Source: Pseudomonas abieticivorans (GTDB lineage: Bacteria > Pseudomonadota > Gammaproteobacteria > Pseudomonadales > Pseudomonadaceae). From it: a stretch of DNA of 64,000 nucleotides. The notes under the pieces were generated by a model. It did no database searches. It was not told the origin of the DNA and worked only from the letters and a program-made list of their open reading frames with translations. Shown here in pieces: positions 50,663 to 60,288 of this stretch; the first letter of the stretch is position 1; the number at the start of each line of letters is the position of its first letter. The stretch spans positions 1,931,501 to 1,995,500 of the forward strand of contig NZ_CP094975.1 in the NCBI RefSeq assembly GCF_023509015.1, in the 5' to 3' direction. A program made the position numbers and the translations under genes.

Positions 50663-51736
50663 ATGTCTGCTTCTATCGTTGACCTCCCCGCCCTGGCCCT
50701 GTCGATCAAAGAATGGGGGCGCGAATTGGGCTTCCAGCAAGTCGGCATCGCGGGCGTGGAGCTGGGCGAGCATGAACAGCACCTGCAACGCTGGCTTGCG
50801 GCCGGCTACCACGGCGAAATGGACTACATGGGCGCCCACGGCAGCAAGCGCTCGCACCCTGAAGAGTTGGTGCCCGGCACCTTGCGCGTAGTGTCGCTGC
50901 GCATGGACTATTTACCCGGCGACACGGAAATGGCCCAGCGTTTGGCCCAACCGGAAAAAGCCTACGTATCGCGCTATGCCCTGGGCCGTGACTACCACAA
51001 GCTGATCCGCAAACGCGTACAGCAACTGGCCGAGCGAGTGCAGCAAGCCATCGGCCCGTTCGGCTACCGCGCGTTCGTCGACAGCGCCCCGGTACTGGAA
51101 AAAGCCATCGCCGAGCAGGCCGGCATCGGCTGGATCGGCAAGAACACCCTGGTGCTGAACCGCAAGGCTGGCAGCTACTTCTTCCTCAGCGAGCTGTTTG
51201 TCGACCTGCCGCTGCCCGTGGACCCGCCCCATGCCACCGAGCATTGCGGGCGCTGCACGGCATGCATGGACATCTGCCCAACCGCAGCGTTTGTCGGCCC
51301 ATACGTACTGGATGCTCGGCGCTGCATCTCGTACCTGACGATCGAGCTTAAGACCGCCATCCCCGAAGACTTGCGGCCGCTAATTGGCAACCGGGTATTC
51401 GGCTGCGACGACTGCCAGATTGTCTGCCCCTGGAACCGCTTTGCCCGTCCATCGGCCGAGGCGGACTTCAAGCCCCGGCACAACCTGGACAACGCGCAGC
51501 TGGCCGAACTGTTCATGTGGGACGAAGCACACTTTTTGAGCAGTACCGAAGGTTCGCCCTTGCGCCGCGCAGGCTATGAGCGCTGGCTACGCAACCTGGC
51601 GGTGGGCCTGGGCAACGCACCGTCGAGCATCCCGGTGCTGGAGGCCCTGAAAGCGCGCCGCGAATACCCCTCGCAACTGGTCCGCGAGCACGTTGAATGG
51701 GCCCTGCAGCAACACGCTCAACGGTCGTCGTTGTAG
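50663..51736 (+). CDS. queG: Epoxyqueuosine reductase QueG
   Basis: 357 residues; a cobalamin-dependent iron-sulfur enzyme that makes queuosine from epoxyqueuosine in tRNA. The two 4Fe-4S motifs are CGRCTACMDICPTAAF and CDDCQIVCPWN. 'AGIGWIGKNTLVLNR' is also conserved. Start ATG 50663; the frame extends to 50474 across the nnrD promoter. Its 3' end overlaps the convergent TRIC gene by 19 bp. In P. aeruginosa orn follows; here a 5.3-kb block intervenes. Confidence 0.96.
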   Translation: MSASIVDLPALALSIKEWGRELGFQQVGIAGVELGEHEQHLQRWLAAGYHGEMDYMGAHGSKRSHPEELVPGTLRVVSLRMDYLPGDTEMAQRLAQPEKAYVSRYALGRDYHKLIRKRVQQLAERVQQAIGPFGYRAFVDSAPVLEKAIAEQAGIGWIGKNTLVLNRKAGSYFFLSELFVDLPLPVDPPHATEHCGRCTACMDICPTAAFVGPYVLDARRCISYLTIELKTAIPEDLRPLIGNRVFGCDDCQIVCPWNRFARPSAEADFKPRHNLDNAQLAELFMWDEAHFLSSTEGSPLRRAGYERWLRNLAVGLGNAPSSIPVLEALKARREYPSQLVREHVEWALQQHAQRSSL

Positions 51737-52329
51737 ACGAACTTGGGCATCTCCCAGTGAAAGCGGATCGCCAACAACCGGAACAGGAAACCTCCGAACA
51801 ACGTGATCAAAATCGCCTGCTCATCCGGTACCGCTAGATACAGGCAGAGCAAATAGCACCAGGCTGCCGCGAAAGACACCGCAGCATACAGTTCACGGCG
51901 GAACACCAACGGGATGTCGTTGCAAAGAATATCCCGCAGAATACCGCCGAATACGCCGGTAATGACGCCGCAGATCGACGCAACCACCCGATCATGGCCC
52001 AGCTCCAGCGCGGTCATGCAGCCAATCAAGGTAAAAGCCACCAAGCCGATCGCATCCAGCACCAGGAACAGCGTACGCAGGCGCTTCATCAACGGCGCAA
52101 TGAAGATGGTTATCAACGCGGCGACACTGGTCAACGCGAGGTACTCAGGGTGCTTGACCCAGGTCAGCGGATAATTGCCCAGCAGTACATCACGCACCGA
52201 CCCTCCGCCCAAGGCAGTGACGCAGGCAATCAGCACCACGCCAAACCAATCCATGCCACGGCGGCCAGCGGAGAGCGCGCCGGTCATGGCTTCTGCGGTA
52301 ATAGCGACGAGGTAAAGCATCAACAGCAT
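51718..52329 (-). CDS. TRIC/YicG-family membrane protein (UPF0126)
   Basis: 203 residues with about seven hydrophobic segments. The family's glycine motifs GGGSVRDVLLG and GVFGGILRDILCNDIPLVFR lie in the two repeat halves. Family members are trimeric intracellular cation channel relatives, and one bacterial group moves glycine or similar. I chose ATG 52329; a TTG at 52356 is the alternative. Overlaps the queG 3' end. Confidence 0.82.
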   Translation of the reverse strand: MLLMLYLVAITAEAMTGALSAGRRGMDWFGVVLIACVTALGGGSVRDVLLGNYPLTWVKHPEYLALTSVAALITIFIAPLMKRLRTLFLVLDAIGLVAFTLIGCMTALELGHDRVVASICGVITGVFGGILRDILCNDIPLVFRRELYAAVSFAAAWCYLLCLYLAVPDEQAILITLFGGFLFRLLAIRFHWEMPKFVYNDDR

Positions 52330-52410
52330 GGCAGTGTATCCATCCAGGAAATTCAAATGTGCGGTGATGTGTTTTTCTTCGGCCTGGTGGATTGGACGGC
52401 ACTCGCTGGG

Positions 52411-53451
52411 TCAATGCAACTCAAGCACGACATCCCCACCGTCCGGATAAGTACAACAGGCAAGCGCTATACCATCATTGCGCTCGGAGGGGCTGAGCGC
52501 GAAGTCTGCAACACGCCTGCATGATCCGGAAGCAATCGTCACCCGGCAACTGCCACAGATGCCCACGCGACACTGACTTCGAATACCGACCCCGTTATGT
52601 TCAAGCTCATCGAGTAACGTGCGCCCAGGGCGCAGGCCGAACTCTACACCCAAATTTTCGATCCGTAGCCGGCCGATTGCCTGCGTTGCTGGCACGCCTT
52701 GATCTGCGCTGACGGGTTCGGCAGTACTGAACGCCTCGACCAGGTAGACAGGCTCGCCATATACCTTGGCGGCGGCCGCTTGCTGCGCCAAGGCAAAGCC
52801 ATGGCCACCGCAGACCACCACGGCGCCCGGAACCCCGAGCGCCGTCAAATCTTGCAAACACGGCCGGCCAGAATGAAATTGAGCGCTTTGGCTGCCGATG
52901 TTTTCCTGGGTGATGTGGAACCGAACACTGAACCAATCACTGCACAGGTCCAATCGCAGCAACTCGGCGACAAAAGGAATCGAGGTGATGGTCGGGCTGC
53001 ACACCAGCAGCGATACACGGGGTACTTGCAGGCCCTGGCCGTGCCTCACTGCCAAGCCTCGAATCAGGGCCACCGGCAAGGTTATACCGATGCCACCCGC
53101 CAACATGACGACGTCTTCGTGAACGAGCAAGTGATCAACGGTGACGCTACCCTCGACACCCGTAGCGCACACCAAGCCCCCCTCTTTCAGGCTGTCGAAC
53201 AATGCGTCGGAAACACCTTGGCGCCCCTCGCGCCTAATGGCCAACTCCACTCGGCCTGGGGACGGCAGGGCGACAATGGAATAACACCTTGTGCGCGAAA
53301 TACCAGAGCAGTCCGGATACTCTAACGATAGGTATTTTCCAAGTTCAAGTTTTTCGCACCATCGAGCATCCAGAACGTCGAAAACAAATGAATTTATTTG
53401 CCGGGCCTCATGCCTTATCTGTATACAGCGTAAAAATAAGCGGCTGTCCAC
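52411..53451 (-). CDS. FAD / NAD(P) / 2Fe-2S oxidoreductase (electron donor for the AurF-like oxygenase)
   Basis: 346 residues. FAD-binding domain (about 5-105, RCYSIVALP as the RxYS motif), NAD-binding domain (about 115-235, 'MLAGGIGITLPVALI') and a C-terminal plant-type 2Fe-2S domain (about 260-346, QCRVGICGSCRV plus a later Cys in ACC). This order matches VanB/phthalate dioxygenase reductase types. A GTG start at 53451 is preceded by an excellent AGGAGG; the frame extends to 53529 but without a site. It follows the oxygenase gene by 78 bp, which suggests it feeds that enzyme (inference). Confidence 0.85.
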   Translation of the reverse strand: MDSRLFLRCIQIRHEARQINSFVFDVLDARWCEKLELGKYLSLEYPDCSGISRTRCYSIVALPSPGRVELAIRREGRQGVSDALFDSLKEGGLVCATGVEGSVTVDHLLVHEDVVMLAGGIGITLPVALIRGLAVRHGQGLQVPRVSLLVCSPTITSIPFVAELLRLDLCSDWFSVRFHITQENIGSQSAQFHSGRPCLQDLTALGVPGAVVVCGGHGFALAQQAAAAKVYGEPVYLVEAFSTAEPVSADQGVPATQAIGRLRIENLGVEFGLRPGRTLLDELEHNGVGIRSQCRVGICGSCRVTIASGSCRRVADFALSPSERNDGIALACCTYPDGGDVVLELH

Positions 53452-53529
53452 ACTCACCTCCTGCAGGCAATAATAAGCGCACACCCTTATACATCTGAAG
53501 CGCGCCAGCTTTCTGTTTGGCAAACCCAC

Positions 53530-54435
53530 TTAAAGGCCGATACGCTCCAGCAAGGTGTTGACAGAGTCCGTATAAACGTTGATTTCACCCAAGTCGCCGC
53601 AGTCTTCGATAATTGCTTGATAGTCATCAAGCCCCGCCAACAAAAATGCCTGCTTCCATGCGCCCAATTCATTATTTGCAAACATGCTGACGGCTTTTTT
53701 GATGACAGACTGTAAATACGCTTTTTCAGTGCGGGACAATTGATGAACGATGTCCGTGGCGACGAAGCTGAACACACTGGAATGACTCCATTCATCCATG
53801 GCGTGGGTTCGCGTGACCTCATGGCAGACCGTTTGAATCGAAGTGTCTTCTGCCATGGTTTTCAGATAATCAGTTATCAACGTTTCACTGGCACAGGCAA
53901 TGCCAAAACGGGTCAGGCGTCGTTCCCACTCAGCCATGCAAGTAGACAGTAAATTGTCACGCCACGAGAGGAGGTTGAAGTTGGAAAAGTCCAGGTAAGG
54001 CATTTCTCGATTACGGTAGACATAATTGCAGGCGCTAATCGACATTTTGGTATGTAGCGCCTCGTCTAGCAAGGCTTGCGCCATGACCGCCTGAAGTATC
54101 TCACGGTTGGCGGAGCCCGGTGGCGGGGTTTTGATGATGTCCTCGCAGGCGGGCGTGACGATGTCGCACTCGATATAAATGGTTTTCAGGTTATAAATGA
54201 CCCAGGCATAGGACAGGCAGTTTGACTTGACTTCAGGGGCCGCCCCGAGCCAGGCCTCATGTTGCCGGAAAGGCAGCAGTGACTCACTGAAGTCAGCCTT
54301 GAGCGGATCGAATAACAACTCTGCATAGGGCGTTTTCGGATTATTGACCGCCGCCCTTGTATCCCAAAGCGTCGACAATTTCTGAAGCATTTCACCTACG
54401 GCATCTTGCTGCTCGCGTTCATTATTATTGTCCAT
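53530..54435 (-). CDS. AurF-like diiron N-oxygenase
   Basis: 301 residues, somewhat shorter than AurF (p-aminobenzoate N-oxygenase). All seven expected diiron ligands line up by spacing: Glu89 (IYIEC), Glu125 and His128 (DEALH), Glu184 (ASETL), His211, Glu215 and His218 (THAMDEWSH). Such enzymes oxidise aryl- or alkyl-amines to hydroxylamine, nitroso or nitro groups. AAGGACGC precedes ATG 54435. The gene is visibly AT-richer than its neighbours, as in horizontal transfer. No biosynthetic partner such as an NRPS, PKS or methyltransferase is adjacent, so the substrate is unknown. Confidence 0.85.
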   Translation of the reverse strand: MDNNNEREQQDAVGEMLQKLSTLWDTRAAVNNPKTPYAELLFDPLKADFSESLLPFRQHEAWLGAAPEVKSNCLSYAWVIYNLKTIYIECDIVTPACEDIIKTPPPGSANREILQAVMAQALLDEALHTKMSISACNYVYRNREMPYLDFSNFNLLSWRDNLLSTCMAEWERRLTRFGIACASETLITDYLKTMAEDTSIQTVCHEVTRTHAMDEWSHSSVFSFVATDIVHQLSRTEKAYLQSVIKKAVSMFANNELGAWKQAFLLAGLDDYQAIIEDCGDLGEINVYTDSVNTLLERIGL

Positions 54436-54979
54436 GCGTCCTTCCTTGGCGAATACCCCGGCCTGCCGCCAATAAAGCGACTGCGCTTACCGAGGGGTGG
54501 CAATTATATTAACGGCTCAGCTCCTGCCTGCAACGCCAAAAACTTAGTTTCAGACCCTTCCTACAGCTGCAACTCCACTTTCGCCAACTTCAGTGAAGCC
54601 TTCAAAAAATGGACTCGGCATACATCAACCGAACCCCTCGCCAGTAGATTCCAACAAGCGCTTTTCAGCACATTTCTTGAAGACCTCAACTTCATAACCT
54701 TGCACGCTTTCATAGCGCGACACAGTATCTTTCAAGATAGCCTTGGCATTGCAGCCTTCTATATTTATTTCGCACCAGCGCTGCTGATCATGCGAAGCCC
54801 TCACTCTGAATTAATTCATTTTTACTGACCCGCAGGAGGGCACAAGGGCAAGCGTGCGAACTCAATGAGTTCATCCAGGTTTAGGGCTTTTTCGTAAGGC
54901 AGGTGCACAATGGCCATTGCGGATAAGGCCGCCCTAGCAGCGTCAGCGAGACACCCGCGCACATGAACCCCGCCCCCCC
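54436..54979. other. 540-bp AT-richer region upstream of the AurF-like gene
   Basis: No secure gene. It holds a perfect dyad TATCTTTCAAGATA (54726-54739), a possible operator for the oxygenase operon, and a 31-codon minus-strand ORF (54822-54917). An open plus-strand frame across the oxygenase start (54406-54828) is not supported. The base composition marks the region as part of the inserted block. Confidence 0.4.
54822..54917 (-). CDS. Possible small protein (31 residues) or gene remnant
   Basis: Reads MAIVHLPYEKALNLDELIEF then ARLPLCPPAGQ and stop. Codon use looks protein-like, in contrast to the surrounding sequence, and it points the same way as the oxygenase operon. The ribosome-binding site is weak (AGGGCGGC). 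It may be the 3' remnant of a lost gene. Too short to assign. Confidence 0.25.
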   Translation of the reverse strand: MAIVHLPYEKALNLDELIEFARLPLCPPAGQ

Positions 54980-55675
54980 TTATGCCAAATCCAGCCAGTC
55001 GCAGAATATGCCTTGGGCGATCGGCGCCAGCCGCGCCCCCAAAGCTTGGGCCTGGTCACGCAAGTCCACAGGCTCGATACCGGCCACTCCCAACTCGGCG
55101 GCATGCCCGACCAGCCAAGGCTCCAGGCAGAGAGGGTCGACCTCCAGGTGAAATTGCAGACCCAGTACGGCACTGCCCATGGAAAATGCCTGGTTCGGAC
55201 AAATCGCCGTTCCCGCCAGCCGTTGGGCCCCCACCGGAATCTGGAACTGGTCACCATGCCAGTGCAGCACGGGCCAGCCTTCGGCCAGCGGCGCCAAATA
55301 TGAACGCTGCCCCTTCTCGGTCAAGGTGACTGGGGCAAAGCCAATTTCCTTCACCCCCATCGAGCCGACCTGGCTGCCCAGCACCCGGGCAATCAACTGA
55401 GCGCCCAGGCAAATACCGAGTATTTTCCGACCGCTGTCCAGCCGTTTCCTGACCAGCGCCAACTCGTGCATCAGGAAGGGGTACTGTTGCTCGTCGAAAG
55501 CACCGATTGGGCCACCCAGCACCACCACCAGGTCGGGGCTGACGATATCGATAGCCGTCAGGTCGGCCAGCGTCGCATCAACGGTGTGCAGTTCATAACC
55601 TCGATGCTCCAGCACCGACTCAAGGGTCCCAAGGTTTTCGAATGCCAAGTGACGGATAATCAACGCGCTTTTCAT
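54980..55675 (-). CDS. Class I glutamine amidotransferase-like protein
   Basis: 231 residues with a full GATase triad: Cys89 (LGICLGAQ), His176 and Glu178 (LQFHLEVD). No synthase domain follows, so it belongs to the stand-alone GMP-synthase-like amidotransferases often tied to gamma-glutamyl or amine catabolism. Divergent from the MocR-type regulator with only 28 bp between starts, so likely controlled by it. Almost no 5' leader seems available. Confidence 0.8.
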   Translation of the reverse strand: MKSALIIRHLAFENLGTLESVLEHRGYELHTVDATLADLTAIDIVSPDLVVVLGGPIGAFDEQQYPFLMHELALVRKRLDSGRKILGICLGAQLIARVLGSQVGSMGVKEIGFAPVTLTEKGQRSYLAPLAEGWPVLHWHGDQFQIPVGAQRLAGTAICPNQAFSMGSAVLGLQFHLEVDPLCLEPWLVGHAAELGVAGIEPVDLRDQAQALGARLAPIAQGIFCDWLDLA

Positions 55676-55712
55676 TTTTGTACCAATACAATATAGTGAA
55701 TGTATGAATACA
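55669..55712. promoter_or_regulatory. Shared operator/promoter of the amidotransferase and MocR-type genes
   Basis: Three ATACA-type half-sites: ATACA 55686-55690, TGTAT 55701-55705, ATACA 55708-55712. A plus-strand -10, TATAGT (55692-55697), lies seven bases from the regulator's ATG, so that transcript is probably leaderless. On the minus strand TATATT lies at about 55690-55695. Repeat sites in a very short divergent interval fit MocR autoregulation. Confidence 0.45.
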
Positions 55713-57001
55713 TTAATAACAAACGGCTCAAATGCTGTCGAGATTGCCGCCGCAATAGAGGCGAGTATCCGTAGTGGCGAATGGGCCAGCGATTACCAGC
55801 TGCCTTCGGTCAGAGCACTGGCGAAAACCCTGGGGGTCAGCCCGAATACGGTGGCTGCAGCCTTCAAGGCACTGCGCGATGCCGGCCTGGTGACCACGGA
55901 TGGTCGAAGGGGTACTCGCATATCTGGAAATACAATACCTGCGCAAAGCCAGGCCGCCATCCCCTTGGGCCTGCACGATGTGGCCTCGGGCAATGTGGAT
56001 GCGCAGTTGCTGCCACGTTACGACGCAAGCTGGTTCACTGAGTTGAACATGCCCAATGGGCACGACCTGCCGGGCGACGACCCTGCACTGCTGGCATTGG
56101 CAGGCCAATGGATGGCCGGACAGCATTTGCCGGGCGCTGACGTGGGGGTGTTCTGCGGTGCCCTGGACGCCATCGAACGGGCATTACGGCTCAAATGCCG
56201 ACCCGGCCACAAGGTACTGGTCGAAGACCCTTGCTGGCCGCCCGTACTCGCACTGCTGGCCAGCTTGCGCCTCAAGGCCGTGCCGATGCTACTCGATGCC
56301 AACGGTGCACAGGTGCCTGAGGCGGCAGTTTTGTCGGATGCCAGCGCGGTCATTCTAACCCCCCGTGCACACAATCCGACGGGGCGCTCGTTCGATGCGC
56401 AACGCTGGCGGCAGTGGTCGGCGGCGTTGGCCGGCGCAGGGGATTTGCTGGTGGTGCTGGATGATCATTGGGGGCCCTTGAGCCGCGCGCCGGCGCCGGC
56501 CCTCCAACCACTGCCGCAGCGCTGGATGTACGTGCTCTCGACCAGCAAATTCCTCGGCCCGGACCTGCGCGTCTCACTTGTCAGCGCAGACTCGGCCAGC
56601 CTTTCGCAGATGCGCAATCAACAAGCGCTGGGGCCGCGCTGGGTGAGTTTGTTGTTGCAAAAGCTGGCAGCCCGATTGTGGCAGAAGATGCTCGACGGGC
56701 AATGCCTGGCCCGCGCAAGCGAGGACTACGCCGGACGCAGGCAACGCTTGAGTGATGCACTGGCGGCAGAGGGCGTGAGCGCCCAAACTGCCGGCGAGGG
56801 CTTGCACATTTGGCTGGCCGTGCAGGACGAAACCTCGGTGACCCAAGCATTAGCCTCGACCGGCTGGGCCGTGCAGGCCGGCGCACCGTTTCGCCTGAGC
56901 AGCCCGCCAGCCATACGTATCAGCCTGGGCACCGCAACCGACCTGCAAGCCTTTGCCCACGACTTGGCCAAGGCGCTGCAAGCGCCAAGACGCGCCGTGT
57001 A

Positions 57002-57005
<4 letters not shown>
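55704..57005 (+). CDS. MocR-family (GntR-HTH / aminotransferase) regulator, PtsJ-like
   Basis: 433 residues. Winged helix-turn-helix (about 8-75, '[26 protein letters not shown]') fused to a fold type I aminotransferase domain (about 90-430), with the PLP lysine at about 282 (STSKFLGP) and 'NPTGRSF'. It resembles PtsJ, which regulates pyridoxal kinase in enterics, but its neighbour here is an amidotransferase. Its stop overlaps the convergent orn stop. Confidence 0.82.
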
Positions 57006-58679
<1,674 letters not shown>

Positions 58680-58692
58680 CGCCCGCCCCCCC

Positions 58693-58780
58693 TGTAGGAG
58701 CGGATTTATCCGCGAACAGCACGCCGCCCTGTATCTGATACACCGCGCCGTCCGGTTCGCGGATAAATCCGCTCGAACAG
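58693..58780. repeat. REPIN
   Basis: TGTAGGAGCGGATTTATCCG at the left and CGGATAAATCCGCTCGAACA at the right, inverted, 88 bp, with one arm diverged (GCTCGAACA for GCTCCTACA). Confidence 0.88.
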
Positions 58781-58853
58781 GGCTGTGCGCAGGAAATTTC
58801 TGTAAGAATTTTTACCGTTGCTTGTAGGGCAGGTCTATTTCGGACGTAGTCCC

Positions 58854-58908
58854 TTGTTCATGCGACAAAGTTGAACAATCGTCAACCTTTCACCTGTACA
58901 TGAAAGGT
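58854..58908 (+). promoter_or_regulatory. Regulatory dyads before the TIR-caspase operon, including an RBS-sequestering hairpin
   Basis: Two nested-by-order inverted repeats. TTGTTCA-11 bp-TGAACAA (58854-58878) looks like an operator. ACCTTTCA-8 bp-TGAAAGGT (58885-58908) is a perfect 8-bp hairpin whose right arm contains AAAGG, the ribosome-binding site six bases before the ATG at 58914, so folding would block translation. Confidence 0.55.
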
Positions 58909-58913
58909 CAAAC

Positions 58914-59315
58914 ATGACGACTTACCACCTGTTCATCAGCCACTCCTGGAATTACTCCGACGCTTACGATCGCCTGGTCAACCTGCTTGACCTGCACCCC
59001 ACCTTTGCCTTCAAAAACTTCTCGGTGCCGCCGCACAACCCGATCATCGACGCCCCGACCGACGAGGCGCTGGAACGGGCGATCGCGGCCAAGATCGCAC
59101 CCTGTTCGGCGGTGCTGATCATGGCTGGCATGTACGCCCATTACAGCACGTGGATCAACAAGGAAATCGCGATCGCGCGGCGGTTCGGCAAGCCGATCAT
59201 CGCCATCAAACCCTTCGGCGCCGAGCGCATATCCCAAGCGGTGCGCCAGGCCGCCCACGCCGAGTGCGCCTGGAGCACCAGCGGCATTGTCAACGCCATC
59301 AAACTTCATGCGTGA
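58914..59315 (+). CDS. TIR-like protein (MTH538/ThsB type), first gene of a TIR-caspase defence operon
   Basis: 133 residues forming a single domain of the MTH538 TIR-like family: 'YHLFISHSWNYSDAYDRLVNLL' at the start, 'FKNFSVPP', 'CSAVLIMAGMYAHYSTWINKEI' in the middle and 'KPIIAIKPFG'. The Glu at 84 (NKEI), after the S-x-W turn, is in the position of the catalytic glutamate of NAD-cleaving TIRs. ThsB proteins of Thoeris systems are of this type: on phage infection they turn NAD+ into a cyclic ADP-ribose signal. Eleven bases separate it from the caspase gene. Confidence 0.85.
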   Translation: MTTYHLFISHSWNYSDAYDRLVNLLDLHPTFAFKNFSVPPHNPIIDAPTDEALERAIAAKIAPCSAVLIMAGMYAHYSTWINKEIAIARRFGKPIIAIKPFGAERISQAVRQAAHAECAWSTSGIVNAIKLHA

Positions 59316-59325
59316 GGGATCAAGC

Positions 59326-60288
59326 ATGCGCAAGGCTCTGTTTATCGGCATCAACAACTACAAAAACATTACGCCATTGACGGGTTGTAACAACGACGCC
59401 ATCGCAATGGGCTCGGTACTGGGACGGCATGCCAGCGGCAGCCCGAACTTCAAGAGCAGGATTTTGACCACGGCGGAGAACGACCTTTCACGCAATGTGC
59501 TGGACGGCTACATCAAGGAGCTGTTCAGCGGCGATTGCGACACGGCGCTGCTGTATTTTGCAGGCCACGGCCACTTCGACAATGACGCCGACGAAGGCCT
59601 GATCCTGCCGCAGGATGCCAGCAACGCCAGCGACGGCATTCGCATCAGTGACATCTTGAACCTGGCCCTCAAGGCCACCGACATCAAAAACAAAATCATT
59701 ATCCTGGACTGCTGCCAGGCGGGTGCAGCGGGTGAAAACCGTGGTTTGAAAGGCGGTGTCAGCGCGATTGGCGAGGGCATCACCATCCTCACCGCGTGCC
59801 GCAAGGCCCAACTGGCCCAGGAGCGGGCAGGCCACGGCGTATTCACCAGTTTACTGTTGCAAGCCTTGCACGGCGGCGCGGCCAATGTACTGGGCGCCAT
59901 CACCCCGGGCAGCCTGTACGCCTTCGTCGACAACGCCTTGGACACCTGGGAGCAGCGCCCCGTGTTCAAGACCAACGTCGCACGGTTTATTTCACTTCGC
60001 GATGTAACCCCGCTGGTACCGGTTGAAACCCTGCGCAAGCTGCCCGAATGGTTTCCCGAGGCCGAGAGCGTGTTTGAGTTGGACCCAAGCTTCGAGCCTA
60101 CCCAGACCAAGGTGTTCTACCCGCCCAACGGTGAAGTCTTCGCGCAGTTGCAAAACTGCAATCGCCACAGCCTGGTGGAGCCGGTGAACGCCGAACACAT
60201 GTACTTCGCCGCCATACACCACACCGGCTGCCGCCTGACGGCGCTAGGTGCCTACTACCGCGACCTCGCCAGCAAGGGACATTTCTGA
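59326..60288 (+). CDS. Caspase-family (Peptidase C14) protease, effector of the defence operon
   Basis: 320 residues. Starts MRKALFIGINNY, the usual caspase/metacaspase opening; catalytic His81 (YFAGHGHF) and Cys130 (LDCCQAG) are present, with 'GITILTACRKAQLAQE' and 'HGVFTSLLLQAL' completing the p20-like core (about 1-235). The last 85 residues (about 236-320) match nothing I recognise and are a candidate signal-sensing part. GAGGGA precedes ATG 59326; the frame to 59287 overlaps the TIR gene. Lies between two TIR genes, and its TGA overlaps the second TIR start. Confidence 0.9.
   Translation: MRKALFIGINNYKNITPLTGCNNDAIAMGSVLGRHASGSPNFKSRILTTAENDLSRNVLDGYIKELFSGDCDTALLYFAGHGHFDNDADEGLILPQDASNASDGIRISDILNLALKATDIKNKIIILDCCQAGAAGENRGLKGGVSAIGEGITILTACRKAQLAQERAGHGVFTSLLLQALHGGAANVLGAITPGSLYAFVDNALDTWEQRPVFKTNVARFISLRDVTPLVPVETLRKLPEWFPEAESVFELDPSFEPTQTKVFYPPNGEVFAQLQNCNRHSLVEPVNAEHMYFAAIHHTGCRLTALGAYYRDLASKGHF

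Noticed and set aside
54406..54828. Plus-strand ORF of 140 codons overlapping the oxygenase start
   Set aside because: It overlaps the start of a well-supported minus-strand gene, lacks a ribosome-binding site and matches nothing known; the low GC keeps it open by chance.
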